A stretch of DNA of 64,000 bases from Nilaparvata lugens (GCF_014356525.2 NC_052511.1:10801653-10865652); one strand, 5' to 3'; counted from the first letter of the stretch, positions 44,757 through 55,659 are shown. Program-made: numbers and translations. The notes: generated by a model from the sequence alone, not told the origin.

Positions 44757-46090
44757 GTGAAGAATATTATAGGAGAAGAAGGGAGAGTGAAAACGAGGGA
44801 AGAAGCATTGACCAAAAACGAAGGTGTTGAAGGAAAAAGTAAACTTGGGATGGAAAATTCAACAAAGAAAAGTGGTGATCAGAGGCGCTTGAAAACTGAG
44901 AAAGAAGGGATAAAAAGGCGTGGGAGAAATACGGGTAAGCTGGAAGAAAAATGTGTGCTAAAGAGGTACTAGCAACGATTGCTAGGAGAATAAAGACACT
45001 GCGAAGGAAAGTACAATGGTTAAAGTGAGAAAGAAAAAGGAATAAGGAATCAAAGAGTGAGAGAGTGTGATGCAGTGTGATCATGATGGGAGCAAGAGAG
45101 ATGGTATACATGGAATAAAATGAGGAAGAGAAAGAGAGATGATTGGAGTGAGAGTGAAAAGGGATGAGGAATAAGAAGAGTGATACAGTGGGAAGATGTG
45201 AGATCTTAGTGAGTTTAAGAGAGAGAAGATATATGGAATCAGACGAGTGAGAGGGATTGGAAAGCCTTGGGAACCACAGAGATTCTAAATAGAGAAGAAA
45301 TAAGAGTGAAGAGAAGACTGAGAGAGAGGGTGAATGAGAGTGAGTGAGATAGATAGATTGATTGATTGAGTACTTTATTTATGTAGATTACAATATATAC
45401 TGGCTTATACACTTATATACAATAGCTTACAATACAGCAAAATTATAGATGAATTTACATAAGTTAATATAGACTAAGAAAATAATTATTGAACTGTATA
45501 TGATATGAAAAAGTAATTTGTAATATGATAACTATAGATAATTATATTGTTATGCATCTACATAAATTGGCGGAGCTTTGGACATATCAATGTTCATTCT
45601 CCGGAAAGAATGTTAAAAATATCCTTCCCACTAACTCACTACCAAATCCCCACTAACTCTCTACCAAAATATAGAGTGAGAGAACATTTGAGAAACATGG
45701 AAAGTTGTGAGAAACGGGTGATGTGGTAGAGAGGAAAAATAAGAGGTTAGGGAAGACTGAGAGAGAGAGGGTGATTGAGAGTGGAATAGGGACAGAGAGA
45801 GTGAGAGTATGTGAGTGTTGAGAAACTTGGAAAATTGTGAGAATCAGGGAGATGTGAAAGAGAGGAAACATGGAGGGTGTGAAAAAGAAAGAGACAGCAA
45901 GAAAAAGAGAGAGAAAAGGAAGATTCAGAAGGAGTGAGAGAGGGAATAGAGTCGGAGAGTAACCTGGGAGAAGAACGTGGAAAGTTGTGAGGAGAGAAAC
46001 GAATTTTAGGAGGAAAATGAGTTCCTGGATTGATGCTGGAAGCCTAGCAGTAGAACGTTGGGGAAAGAATTGATGGGAGGTGAATCTTGT
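44757..46090. repeat. Polypurine (GAGA-type) region
   Basis: Plus strand is dominated by GAGAGAGTGAGAG, AGGAAAG and GGAGAG words from 44760 to 45350 and 45660 to 46080, split by a minus-strand retroelement 3' end at 45351-45560. Minus-strand leucine/serine frames are shadows. GAGAG words are binding sites for GAGA factor, so a chromatin role is possible. Confidence 0.8.
45351..45450 (-). repeat. Retroelement 3' end with (ATTG)n tail, minus strand
   Basis: GATTGATTGATTGAGTACTT at the end, then TTTATGTAGATTACAATATA and ACTGGCTTATACACTTATA. Related pieces at 52155 and 56095. Confidence 0.6.
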
Positions 46091-46098
46091 GTGCAGGA

Positions 46099-46131
46099 GG
46101 GGGTGAGGGGGTTTTCAAGGGTGGGGTGGGG
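46099..46131 (+). other. G-quadruplex-type motif
   Basis: Five G-runs of 3-5 or more on the plus strand in 33 bases: GGAGGGGG, GAGGGGG, AAGGG, GGGG, GGGG, with loops of 1-7 bases. Rare in this AT-rich window. Confidence 0.7.
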
Positions 46132-46240
46132 TACGGGTCGAATCCCCAACTACCTGCCGGGAGAGAGATAAGCCCCCATAGCGGCAGCACTTTAGATAAC
46201 ACAAACTGAGCTCTGAAACATTGCAATTCAGTTTATTGTA

Positions 46241-46560
46241 CTAGCCGTTCACCCGCCTAGCACCGCCTATGTATTGACGTTTCCTCTGGAAACTACTACC
46301 CTTTGCAATAACATCAGCGCCATTGTTCCCCTGGAATATACTCTTTCCCTGATGCCTGATGGTCTCGCTTTCCCTCCAAACTGCTACTTTGCTCTTCACT
46401 TCATCATTCGCAGCCTCCTGCTCATCTCAATATAACGCAGGCAACTCTACTTGAAATAATTTGTAGCCTATGTCTGCATGTGACATCGTCTACACTTCAG
46501 CAATTGTCAGCCATCATCTTGCACATGTATTCCCTGGTTTTATTCTGCAGCACTGTGGAA
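46241..46560 (-). mobile_element. Helitron-like 3' end, minus strand (partial)
   Basis: Minus strand ends GGCGGGTGAACGGCTAG followed by T (46240), the CTAG|T Helitron 3' signature; the 5' limit is not visible. Interior is GC-richer than its surroundings. Confidence 0.35.
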
Positions 46561-46769
46561 AGGGTTTGAAATGCTTCTCATGATAGAACAAATTGCTCTT
46601 TGAAATTTCTTATATCTAATAGGAGATGTGGATCATTGTGATAATATAAGTTAATTTAATGATAATATATTGTGATGATCTAAATTTGAAAATCTACTTT
46701 TTGAAAATCCATAAAGCCCAATTCATGACGATGATGATGATGACTTTGTTATAATAATTAAGGACTGAA

Positions 46770-46910
46770 CATTTTGTTGAATAAACAACTACAAGACAAA
46801 ACTATCTCGGACTATATGTAACCTTATTTCAAATTTGGGAGAGGAATATAAAAAAGTAACCTTATTTTCTCTCTCCCTATCATTTTGATGATATACTTAT
46901 TGTATGAATC
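46770..46910 (+). repeat. Dispersed retroelement 3' end
   Basis: AACAACTACAAGACAAAACT, AATTTGGGAGAGGAATA and TCTCTCTCCCTATCATTTTG. Confidence 0.7.
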
Positions 46911-46914
46911 GATG

Positions 46915-47810
46915 ATAAAGTATATGCTGTATAATGTAATCAACAATTCATCAATAGTATTGCTAGTTCAGTAGCCATCATATACAATAAGATACTTTTG
47001 TAGAATAAGTTCATTGTTTATGAAAAACAATACAATAATATTGTTGATTATATCAAGAATATTATTGCATATCTCTCACATCTCATTATTATTTATCGAA
47101 GACTAATACCAATTTCCTACAAGTCAAGAGTTGACCATGGATGGAGAAATCTGTATTACATATACATTCGCTGGTACAGTTCTAGCTCTGAATATTTATT
47201 GTTAGAGATTTTAAAGTGCTAGTCAGTTGAGAATAAAGCTACAAATCGATTTGGTTGAATATTATCTTCATGAAAATAGAGAACCAGGGATTATTTTTTA
47301 AAATCAATATTCCTCCATTATGTCACTTCGATCTCAGAGACCATTTCATGGAACTTCGAAGAAAATCTCTATTCGGACCACATTGAAGCCGCTCAAGAGA
47401 CCTCATTCGCCCAGCATATGATCGATAATTCAAAAATATCTTAATTCCTTCAATAATAACTATCCCTTTAAAACTGATTCAATTTATTCAATTCACAATA
47501 CACAAGACACAAGATACATAGACAACATACGGTATCTAAAAACAAATTTGTGAATATTTTTCCCACATAGACAGATCTGTGTGTGGGGAAGTAACAGTAC
47601 AAGAAATAGCCTAAAATAAAATACTGTAATAATAAGTATAATATATCTATTCATATATGAATGATAATAATAATACCAAAGAAAATTCCTATCAGTAAGC
47701 AAGTTCAGAGAAGAAAGATATCGAAGAGAAAAACGAGCTATAACTTTCCATGTAACGCTTAATAGATTAAAAAAAAGAAAGGAAAAGGAAGAAAATGCAT
47801 GGAAAAAACT
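46915..47810. other. Upstream stretch, no gene seen
   Basis: Unique AT-rich sequence; the 69-codon minus-strand frame near 47600 is hydrophobic by composition only. Confidence 0.4.
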
Positions 47811-47811
47811 T

Positions 47812-48142
47812 TAACTTTTTGTGTAGTATAGAAGTTTATATTGTGGTAATTATTCATATTGTATGAAAAATACTGAGAAATTGTCAGAAAACCACTGATT
47901 TATTGATAATTAGAAAGACCGGTTTCGGTTATTACACCATTGTCAATCTCTGATAAACTTAAACTAACTGTTTTATTGATAATTAGAAAGACCAGTTTCG
48001 GTTATTACACCATTGTCAATCTCTGATAAACCTCTTATTGGTTATCAGAGATTGACAATGGTGTAATAGCCGAAACCGGTCGTTCTTAGTATCAATAAAT
48101 CTGTGGTTTTTTGACAATTTCTCAGTCTTTTTCATTCAAAAA
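47812..48142. repeat. Fold-back repeat, family C, two left arms and one right arm
   Basis: Left-arm unit ATTAGAAAGACCGGTTTCGG..CAATCTCTGATAAAC occurs at about 47908 and 47983; the right arm GTGTAATAGCCGAAACCGGT at about 48061. The one-sided tail TTTTTGTGTAGTATAG is at the left end. Confidence 0.85.
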
Positions 48143-48144
48143 AC

Positions 48145-48540
48145 TATAACTCTCCATGTAACGCCTAATAGAAGTTAAAAAGAAGTTACACCAAACTTAA
48201 CCTTGCTATTTTATGTTATTTTGCAGCATCTCATAGTTAGTCATCATCGTTTTCCAGTATGGAATCAATTATCAGACAAACGAAACCATTTGTGGAATAA
48301 TTTGATCAAATAATCACCTCTATTCAAACTATGTTTCTTGTCTATTGTCAATTTTCGATAAAGTTCATCAACTATTTGTAAATCCCATAGCATCTATCAA
48401 ATTTGTAGAAGACGTCCATTACTCCCTACTCTAGCTAACTTCTTGTTTACTCCCGAGGGTCAGCTAGTGCGCTAATAAAGTGTACTCCATTCCATGAACA
48501 TAACAAACTATCAACAAGTAATATCAAGAAATGATGGCCT
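48145..48540. other. Upstream stretch, no gene seen
   Basis: ACTATAACTCTCCATGTAACGC (48148) repeats TATAACTTTCCATGTAACGC (47739): the fold-back copy is flanked by a direct repeat of about 60 bases. Otherwise unique. Confidence 0.5.
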
Positions 48541-48544
48541 ATAT

Positions 48545-49040
48545 AACTGCGCATCAAATCAGTCACTTATCAGGCCTCCACATCTCGTAAGATCGAGTCC
48601 TCGGATGTTGCATACTGCACACAGTTGAAAATTACGGACCGGAAAATGGGTCCGAAGATTTTATGTGAGTTTAAGTGGTAACCTTAACAACCAATAGAAT
48701 GAGACTTTACGATCATTGCGGCAGTGACTATGTGTATGTATATAGGTGTGGGTTGTGTTTGTGTGACCGTGTGTACCATGGCGTTAACAGCTGAAGCAGT
48801 AGTGCAGCTTTTATGGCCCATTAAACGAGTCTGGCCGGGCACGCCATTGTCAAAAACTGTTTTATGGCAGATTTCAAAGCTAGAAAATTTCTATCCTTAA
48901 TCACATTCTCATTCATGAACGGGGCCCTACGTCTAAACATCAATTCATAGCTATTGATTTACAGCTAACGGTCTCGAAAATTCCAATTTCAAACTTCCGC
49001 AGCCCTCAACCCTGGTACTATCTACCCTTACTCTCGTCCC
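48545..49040. promoter_or_regulatory. Candidate Hox/Polycomb-type regulatory island upstream of abd-A
   Basis: TTTTATGGCC (48809-48818), GCCAT (48843-48847) and TTTTATGGC (48860-48868) lie within 60 bases, next to CATTAAACGAG and AACAGCTGAAG (E-box CAGCTG). The area is free of repeats in an otherwise repeat-filled region. Posterior-Hox and Pho/YY1-type binding is inference. Confidence 0.4.
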
Positions 49041-49214
49041 ATGATTGTCGTCATCAATCATTGAGTTAAAATCAATCATTGAGTTATTCAATTAAAATTG
49101 AATAACAATTGCGTTTTCCAGGATCAATCATCAGGATTAATCCCCGGAAACAATGATGTTGTACAGGTATTCGGAGATTGTAACTGAAATTTCTACTTTC
49201 ATAGAATTTATTAA

Positions 49215-49682
49215 ATGTTTTTGTGTAGTTGAGAAGTTGATATTGTGGTAATTATTGAATGAAAAAGACTGAGAAATTGTCAAAAAACCACTGATTTATT
49301 GATAATTAGAAAGACCGGTTTCAGTTATTACATCATTGTCAATCTCTGATAAACTAAAACTAACTGTTTTATTGATAATTAGAAAGACCGGTTTCGGTTA
49401 TTACACCATTGTCAATCTCTGATAAACTAAAACTAACTGTTTTATTGATAATTAGAAAGACCGGTTTCGGTTATTACACCATTGTCAATCTCTGATAAAC
49501 TAAAACTAACTGTAAACAGTTAATAAACACAAATGTAAACAGTTGGTAAACATAATCGCGTACTGTTTACAGTTAGTTTTAGTTTATCAGAGATTGACAA
49601 TGGTGTAATAACCGAAACAGGTCTTTCTAATTATCAATATATCAGTGGTTTTTTGACAATTTCTCAGTCTTTTTCATTAAAT
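49215..49682. repeat. Fold-back repeat, family C, three left arms and one right arm
   Basis: Left-arm unit of about 77 bases (AATTAGAAAGACCGGTTTC to TAAAACTAACTGTTTTATTG) occurs three times from about 49305 to 49510; the right arm is at 49576-49650. A TAAACAGT-rich loop lies between. Tail TTTTTGTGTAGTTGAG at the left. Confidence 0.9.
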
Positions 49683-50060
49683 AATTTATTGAATTATTGT
49701 ATCTATTGCCAAAAATCACATACAAATACTTGTACAATACAATCATTAGAGTATGCAATATACAATTATCTACAAATAGACATTGATTGTAACTTGCACA
49801 ACAATAATTATCAATGTAATATTCGGCATTGCCAAAATAAGGGTCCTTGTATGTTGGCAGTGCGTTGGGTTAACTTATTCTGCTTCAATTCTAGTCAAGT
49901 AAGAAGAGATATACAAATTATGAACCAAATTATACATAAAAACTATGAGAATTATGATAGAATCATTTGTGAAAGAAATGATACTGAGGTTCAGTTTGGA
50001 TCAAATATTCAAATCATAGCGAAGATCATGGGAATTTTCAAAGCTGAGAAACTTCTATAA
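49653..50060 (+). CDS. Open frame of unknown nature (low confidence)
   Basis: A 136-codon open stretch in AT-rich DNA with mixed composition: about ten Cys (YCIYCQKS, NTCTI, DIDCNLH, YQCNIRHCQNKGPCML) and a basic, hydrophobic C-terminal part ending KIMGIFKAEKLL. It opens at the end of the fold-back element with a TTG, and the first ATG is near 49851. I recognise no family and see no clear splice acceptor. A frame this long is uncommon but possible by chance here; it may be a relic of a mobile gene. Confidence 0.2.
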   Translation: MTISQSFSLNNLLNYCIYCQKSHTNTCTIQSLEYAIYNYLQIDIDCNLHNNNYQCNIRHCQNKGPCMLAVRWVNLFCFNSSQVRRDIQIMNQIIHKNYENYDRIICERNDTEVQFGSNIQIIAKIMGIFKAEKLL

Positions 50061-50429
50061 ATGATATTAGTGATGATAAGTTATGATTTTTCGATATCTA
50101 TCTATCTATTTATGTATTGATAGTTACAATATCATTATTGGGGTAGTATGTATCACAGAAACAAACACCTCCAGCATTTTTCAATTTGAGATAAGTATCA
50201 ACAATGGAAATGTTCACCTAGTTAAACTGAGCTGTATGGCTTTGTGTTATAAGGGATGAATTCTCTGTGGGTAATATAGTTTTGGTATCCTCTTCCCAAT
50301 CCATATAGACGAATTCATTCCATCCAATGATGTTAAAGTAATATTAATTGTTCCTGTTAAATTTTTCAAAATTGACTTGTATCTCCAAAAAGTAGATTTA
50401 TAGGTCCCTAAAGCCCTGTACAGGCACAT

Positions 50430-51350
50430 CGATTATTTTCGTATGATATTTTGCTGTCCTTATAAACTTTATCAGATTAGGGCTAGCTATACACACATCA
50501 ATTTTCGCCACACTGCACAGAAAGCAGCTGTTTTCCAGTCTCTACGTAGATCTGAATGACATTGTTTGCAGACGACTCTCGTCTGACGTCAGAACAGGTT
50601 TCTTTCCGGCCTAGGCCGGAAAGAGTACCCTTTCCAGCCGCTAACATGGAACTAAGAAAGGTGATCAAAAAACAGCTGATCAAAAAAACTTTTTATTATT
50701 TGTGTTTATTATTCAATAATTAAAACATTTATAATAATATAATCTTATTGTCATTTGAAAGAATAAAAAAGTATAAACTCAACCTCCCACATAATTGAAA
50801 ATAATCTTTTAGGTTATTCAGACAAATCAGAATAAGAAATAAAAATACTTGGACAATTTCCTGATATTCAGACTACCTCATATTTGCTAGAGCTATCACC
50901 TTCCACTTCTGCTTTCGGAAGTGCTTAGTAAACAACTATTCTCACACACATATATATATATATTGTTTATTTTTGTGTGTGGCAAAAAATAGCGTTCGCA
51001 ACACGGGCAAAAATGTTTTTCAGGCTCTCAATCTTTTTTAGTCCTCGGCCTACGGCCTTGGACTTGATACCCGATTTCGAGCCGGAAAAATCTCATTTTC
51101 TTCTCTAGGTGCGAAATATACTATTGCCGTCCTTATAAATTTTATCAGATTAGGGCTAGCTATATACAAATCAATTTTCGTTCGTATGATATTTTGCTGT
51201 CCTTGAAAATTCTATTGGATTGAACATATGATTTCAAACAGATGATGTTTGTCAAGTACTATTTAATCTGAATTTATAAGGACGACAAAATATTGTACGA
51301 ACAAAAATCGTTGTCTGCAGCTAGCCTTTAACGTGTTGTTCAGTTATTAA
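50430..51350. repeat. Repeat unit CGTATGATATTTTGCTGTCC flanking and hosting a nested element
   Basis: TATGATATTTTGCTGTCCTT and TTTATCAGATTAGGGCTAGC occur at 50441-50500, again at 51124-51205, and in reverse at 51275-51335. The 0.6-kb element 50507-51120 lies between the first two. Confidence 0.7.
50507..51120 (-). mobile_element. Interspersed element, copy 2 (reverse of 8076-8880)
   Basis: AAACAGCTGATCAAAAAAAC, GTATAAACTCAACCTCCCAC, TTTCGGAAGTGCTTAGTAAAC, TAGTCCTCGGCCTACGG and CGAGCCGGAAAAATCTCATT match the first copy in reverse order; the GGCCTAGGCCGG palindrome is at 50609. Confidence 0.75.
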
Positions 51351-51375
51351 ATAAATAAATAAATAAATAAATATG
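51341..51375. repeat. (AAAT)n microsatellite
   Basis: Seven AAAT units; may be the tail of a retroelement. Confidence 0.85.
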
Positions 51376-51379
51376 ATAA

Positions 51380-52150
51380 TATAATTTTATTGCCGCTCAA
51401 CATTACAATAGTTATGGACAACGTCAGAAATTATTGTTTAGCAAACATAGTCAACCTATATTATAACATGGAGGGTTAATGTAAGAAACACCAGTCAAAA
51501 TAAAATACACGTAAAATATTACATACAAGAAATAACATGAATACTAGAAATAATAGTATAAAATAGTTCATCTTAAAGAATAATTTGTTGAAATTTATTT
51601 ATTTACAATGATGATATATTTATAAAATACATTCTTGGATGAGCTGAAGCTGCAAAAAATCTTCATCCATTCTGGAATAGGAGAAAACAACCAAAAACGT
51701 ATGACTAATGACGTCAACAGCATTCCACATCAGGAATTCGAATGATCTTTGAAATAACGAATAGGAAACTCCCTCACCTGAACCTTCCTAATCAAAATCC
51801 AAATATATCGACCCAATAAACAACCTCGAGAATGATACCCTCTCCAAAAATTCTCCTCAAAACTCAGCAGCCGTCCCACTTTGTCGGCAAGCAGGTATCA
51901 AAAACATCATAACGAAAACAAGGGCACAAAGAAAGGAAAAAGGAGAATTGAGAAGGTCGAGTGGCCTAATTTGTGTTCCTGATGCAAATAGGGGGCAGAG
52001 AAGCAGGTAGGCGAAAGGTGAGCAGAGAAGGGGATGTAGGGTCAGGGTAGGGATGTTTAGAAATTCATTTTTTTTCCAAAAAAAGGTCCACAAGGTATCA
52101 GGATGAAGGATTCGATGGTGATTTTCAAAAATTAGAACCAGTGGTTCAAG
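51380..52150. other. Upstream stretch, no gene seen
   Basis: Unique; a GGCAGAGAAGCAGG / GGTGAGCAGAGAAGGGG purine patch at 51990-52060. Confidence 0.4.
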
Positions 52151-52154
52151 CTGC

Positions 52155-52215
52155 TGAATGTCGAAGGATTAGATTAGATTTCTTTATCTACGTATGTTAC
52201 AATAATAACTGGCCT
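52155..52215 (-). repeat. Retroelement 3' end fragment, minus strand
   Basis: ATTTCTTTATCTACGTATGTTAC then AACTGGCCTATATATAG, similar to the piece at 45351; purine-rich sequence follows. Confidence 0.5.
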
Positions 52216-52629
52216 ATATATAGAATGGGAGAGAGATGTGTCAAAAATGGAGAAAAATTGTTAAAAGTTAAGGATGGTGGATGAAATATTTTGTGAGAGA
52301 ATGATAAGAGGATAAAGTTACTCTGTGGCAGGAGTAAGAGATAAATAAAGGTAGAGCAAGATCAGAGCATAATGAATTGAAAGCTACTGGAAATCAAGAG
52401 ACAATAATTATCATTGAAAAATAATACCGCATTGTTCTTGTGATCGTAATAGATGAATAATGAGAAGAATATATCAGGCATGCTAAGAAGATCAAGGAAG
52501 GAGCTGAGCAGATTCAGAGAAAATTTCTCAAATTCCCGTAAGGGATAAAAATAGGAAATTGAGTTGGAAGTAGGCTACATTTCATCTTTATTGATTCTTT
52601 ATAGATTCATATGATAAGTACATCATCAA

Positions 52630-52690
52630 TTAGATAGGGGAAGGAAAAATAAGGTAACTTTATGCTATTTCTCATCTTGAAATTTTTAGA
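52630..52690 (-). repeat. Dispersed retroelement 3' end, minus fragment
   Basis: AGGGGAAGGAAAAATAAGGT and TATGCTATTTCTC. Confidence 0.45.
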
Positions 52691-52699
52691 GACATTCTC

Positions 52700-53175
52700 A
52701 TCTCATCTAGAAATATTCCCGTCTCATCTAGTACAACTAGATGAAATGAAACCTAGAAGCTTGAAAAAATATGAAGAGTATGTTAAATAAAATACAAATG
52801 TCATGGCTAGCGGCAAGAGAGATGAAACTGAATGCGATTATTGAAAATATCTTGAATCTTGTGATAAATTCAATAAATCTCATAGATTTGTCCTATTGAC
52901 TTGATTATCTTATGAATCTTGCTGAATGAAATGTCATAGCTAGCAGCAAGAGAAAAGAAAATTGAATGTGCTTATTGGTAATCTCATAAATTTTGTAATA
53001 ATATCTTCTTATCTAATTCCATTTTAATTCTAAAATTAATTCAAATTGGTTTAGAATTCAGAGCTAAATTTAACAGAAGCCCATCAGGTCATTATAAAAT
53101 ATGAAATATTAATTTTGTGATTATTCAAATGACGGTAAAGCCTTGTGTCTTCAAGCTCAATAATATATATCTGTT
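52700..53175. repeat. Two-copy direct repeat (52795-52860 and 52925-52990)
   Basis: ATGTCATGGCTAGCGGCAAG / ATGTCATAGCTAGCAGCAAG followed by GAATG.G.TTATTG in both. Rest is unique. Confidence 0.55.
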
Positions 53176-53184
53176 TTATTCATT

Positions 53185-53300
53185 TATTTATTGATATATA
53201 CAATATCATTCTCAACTAGGAAAAGGAGCAACAGGTTTAGCCCAAAACTGTTCCTTCCCAGAATTCAGAAATTGCCCAAAAATAGGTTATGTTTACACTT
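53185..53300 (-). repeat. Dispersed retroelement 3' end, minus strand
   Basis: AAGGAGCAACAGGTTTAGCCC, AAACTGTTCCTTCCCAG, CCCAAAAATAGGTTATGTT. Confidence 0.75.
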
Positions 53301-53304
53301 CATG

Positions 53305-53960
53305 ATCTTCGTCCAATTTGAGTTCAAAATATAATAAAGACTAGGAATTTAGAATACAGAAAAGTTTAAACCCAAATTGAATGAGAATAGTATAAATACT
53401 ATATAATATTATATAGATAGTATTACAATCGTACACATAATTTAAGAAACGTCAAGTTAGAAAAAATGACAGCATATGCTTACATTATTAGAATTTTCCA
53501 ATTTTTGCTGGCAGAAGTTTTAAAATTTTATTTTCACTGCCGCCTGCCTCAACGATAAAAATGTAACTTATTATTACTTGTGTAAGACAATATTTCCCTT
53601 TTCCTTTTTATTTCATTCTTTTCCAATATTTTCCTTTTTATATTAATTCTCTATCAAAATCTGATTTTTATTTCATATCTCATTTTTGTAATTTGTATTT
53701 GTTTCCTTCCATTATACTTAAAATCTTTGAAGTGTAATATTTATTCTGTTCTAAGTTTATTTATCTTTTCTTCACTTTTATTTATTTTATCGTTTTTTTC
53801 CGTAACTGGGCACCCGCCGAAAAACCTACGGGTTTGTCAGGACCCGCAATTGTTTGTATTGCAAATGAAAATTTCGATTTGATTTTTGATATAAATCATT
53901 ATACAATGAACAGTATTGATAACACAAATTGTTTGTTTTAATACAATGAATCGTTATATT
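53305..53960. other. Upstream stretch, no gene seen
   Basis: T-rich, with CGTAACTGGGCACCCGCCGA and CTACGGGTTTGTCAGGACCCG (53803-53847), which look like an old retroelement end. Confidence 0.4.
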
Positions 53961-53964
53961 CCGA

Positions 53965-54360
53965 TACAGAAATTAGTCGAGGGCATGGAGCAAAGGGTGA
54001 AGTAATGAATCAGGAGTATAATATGAAGATGAAGGAGACGACGAAGCGAAATAAGGGAGAAGAGCATAAAGGACAGAGATACTGGAAAAGACAGAGGGTG
54101 TATATGGTGTCAAAGATTTTTACGGCCATAGTGGGGTCTCGGCCCTCCTTCCCAGGGGTTAGACTCGGTCTCGGCCTGTGGACTTGTGAAGTGAAGAGGG
54201 TTGCAAGTTGCCAAGAACCACCCCTAGCTCTCCAAGGGATGATGGATAGCTGTGTGGTCAACGCCTTAAGAAAGCACCATGTGCTTGCACAGCAGACAAA
54301 CATAACATTCGAGACCAAGATAAATCGAGGAGAAAAAATGGGAAAAGTCAGATGAAGATC
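53965..54360. promoter_or_regulatory. GC-richer island beside the large GAGA tract, candidate regulatory DNA
   Basis: TTTTTACGGCCATAG (54116-54130) joins a posterior-Hox-like and a GCCAT core; CTCGGCCC, ACTCGGTCTCGGCC and GGGGTTAGAC follow. Open frames of 116 codons (+) and 102 codons (-) overlap here; neither shows a domain, and neither has splice context. The GAGA tract starts 10 bases downstream. Confidence 0.35.
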
Positions 54361-54369
54361 GACTACAAA

Positions 54370-55160
54370 AGCTTATATCTATCAGAGTGAAGGAGAGAGA
54401 ATGGAATGAAGAGAGAGAGACAGTAAGGTTGAGGAAGAGTTCGTGAGTGTGGGAGAGTGGGGAAGAGAGATGGACAGAGGAAGAGTGAGGAGAGAGAGGA
54501 AGAGAGAGGAAATTTTAGGAAGAAAGAGGAAGAGTGAGGGAGAGAGAGGAAGAGGGGGGAGAGAAGAGAGAGGAAGAGGGAGGAGGAGAGAGTAAGAGAG
54601 AGTAATAGACAGGAAGAGAGAGTAATAGACAGGAAGAGAGAGTAATAGACAGGAAGAGAGAGGAAAAGGGAGGAAGAGACAGGATGAGAAAGGAAGAGGG
54701 AGGAAAAGAGAGGGAGAGAGAGGAAAAGATAGAAAGAGAGAAAGAGTGAGGAAGAGAGAGAGAGAAAGGGAGAGCAACAAACAGGGAGAGAAAGTAAGAG
54801 GGTGAGAGAGCGGTGAATAGTGGGGAAGGGAGAGGAAGTGACAAGAGGAGGGAGGAAGAGAGGATAAGAGAAAGGTAGAGATAGGAGGAGAGAGGGAGTT
54901 GGAGGGAGAGTGAGGAAGAGAGAGAAAGAGAGAGGAAGAGAGAGGAAGAGAGAGGACGAGAGAGGAAGAGAGAGGAAGAGAGAGGAAATTTTAGGAAGAA
55001 AGAGGAAGAGAGAGCAAATTTTAGGAAGAAAGAGGAAGAGTGAGGAAGTAGGATGAAGAGAGAGGGGAAGATGGGAAGGAAGAGGAAGAGAAAGGAAGAG
55101 AGTGAAAATGAGAGGAAGAGAAAGAGAGGAGAAGAAGAGAGAGGAAGAGAGAGGACTTGA
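54370..55160. repeat. Polypurine tract, (GAGAGGAA)n type, about 790 bp
   Basis: Almost pure A/G on the plus strand, with AGGAAGAGAG units, AGTAATAGACAGGAAGAGAG four times at 54598-54660, and GGAAATTTTAGGAAGAAAG three times. Minus-strand Leu/Ser frames are by-products. Confidence 0.95.
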
Positions 55161-55259
55161 ATAATATTAGATTGGAGTTTGTGTTTAGTATTTTGATTAC
55201 TTGAACTGTTTCATTATTATAGAAATCACTTGTACTCTCTTCATACTTTTTATTCAACA

Positions 55260-55492
55260 CTAGCAGGTAACCCGTGCTTCGCGAGGGTCTATTTGAAAAC
55301 TTGACCAACTGAAAACTTGATCTAGTGGAATCTTGAAGAGTATTAAGTAAGCCTAGAACCATCCTCGGTTAATTAAGAATCTATATGCGAAATTTCAAGT
55401 TAATTTCAATCCAGTAGACGTGATGATGCGTCAAACAAAATTTTCCTATCCCGTACGTGTATAAACAGGTCTTTCTCTTATTATAGTATAGA
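55260..55492 (-). mobile_element. Short non-autonomous Helitron
   Basis: Minus strand starts TCTATACTATAATAAGAG after an A (55493) and ends in CTAG (55263-55260) before a T (55259), the A|TC...CTAG|T insertion rule of Helitrons. Just before the end is a hairpin-prone CCCTCGCGAAGCACGGGTT. 233 bp, no coding frame. Confidence 0.7.
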
Positions 55493-55659
55493 TAAGTTCT
55501 TCAATACGGTACCAACATAATAAAGTGACGGAACTCAAATCCTGTTCAGAAATCTTCCTCAACTTCATGCCAACCTGACAAAATTGGACTAGTTATTAAT
55601 TTTGCAAATGGTTTCAAAGTTGCCAAACTTTAAGAATCTGTTTCGAAGAGGTAGTAGTC

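Noticed and set aside
46130..46160. Second B-box-like GGGTCGAATCCCC
   Set aside because: No A box or cloverleaf around it.
54382..55362. Long Leu/Ser/Pro-rich minus-strand frames
   Set aside because: Translation of the polypurine tract; no real protein features.
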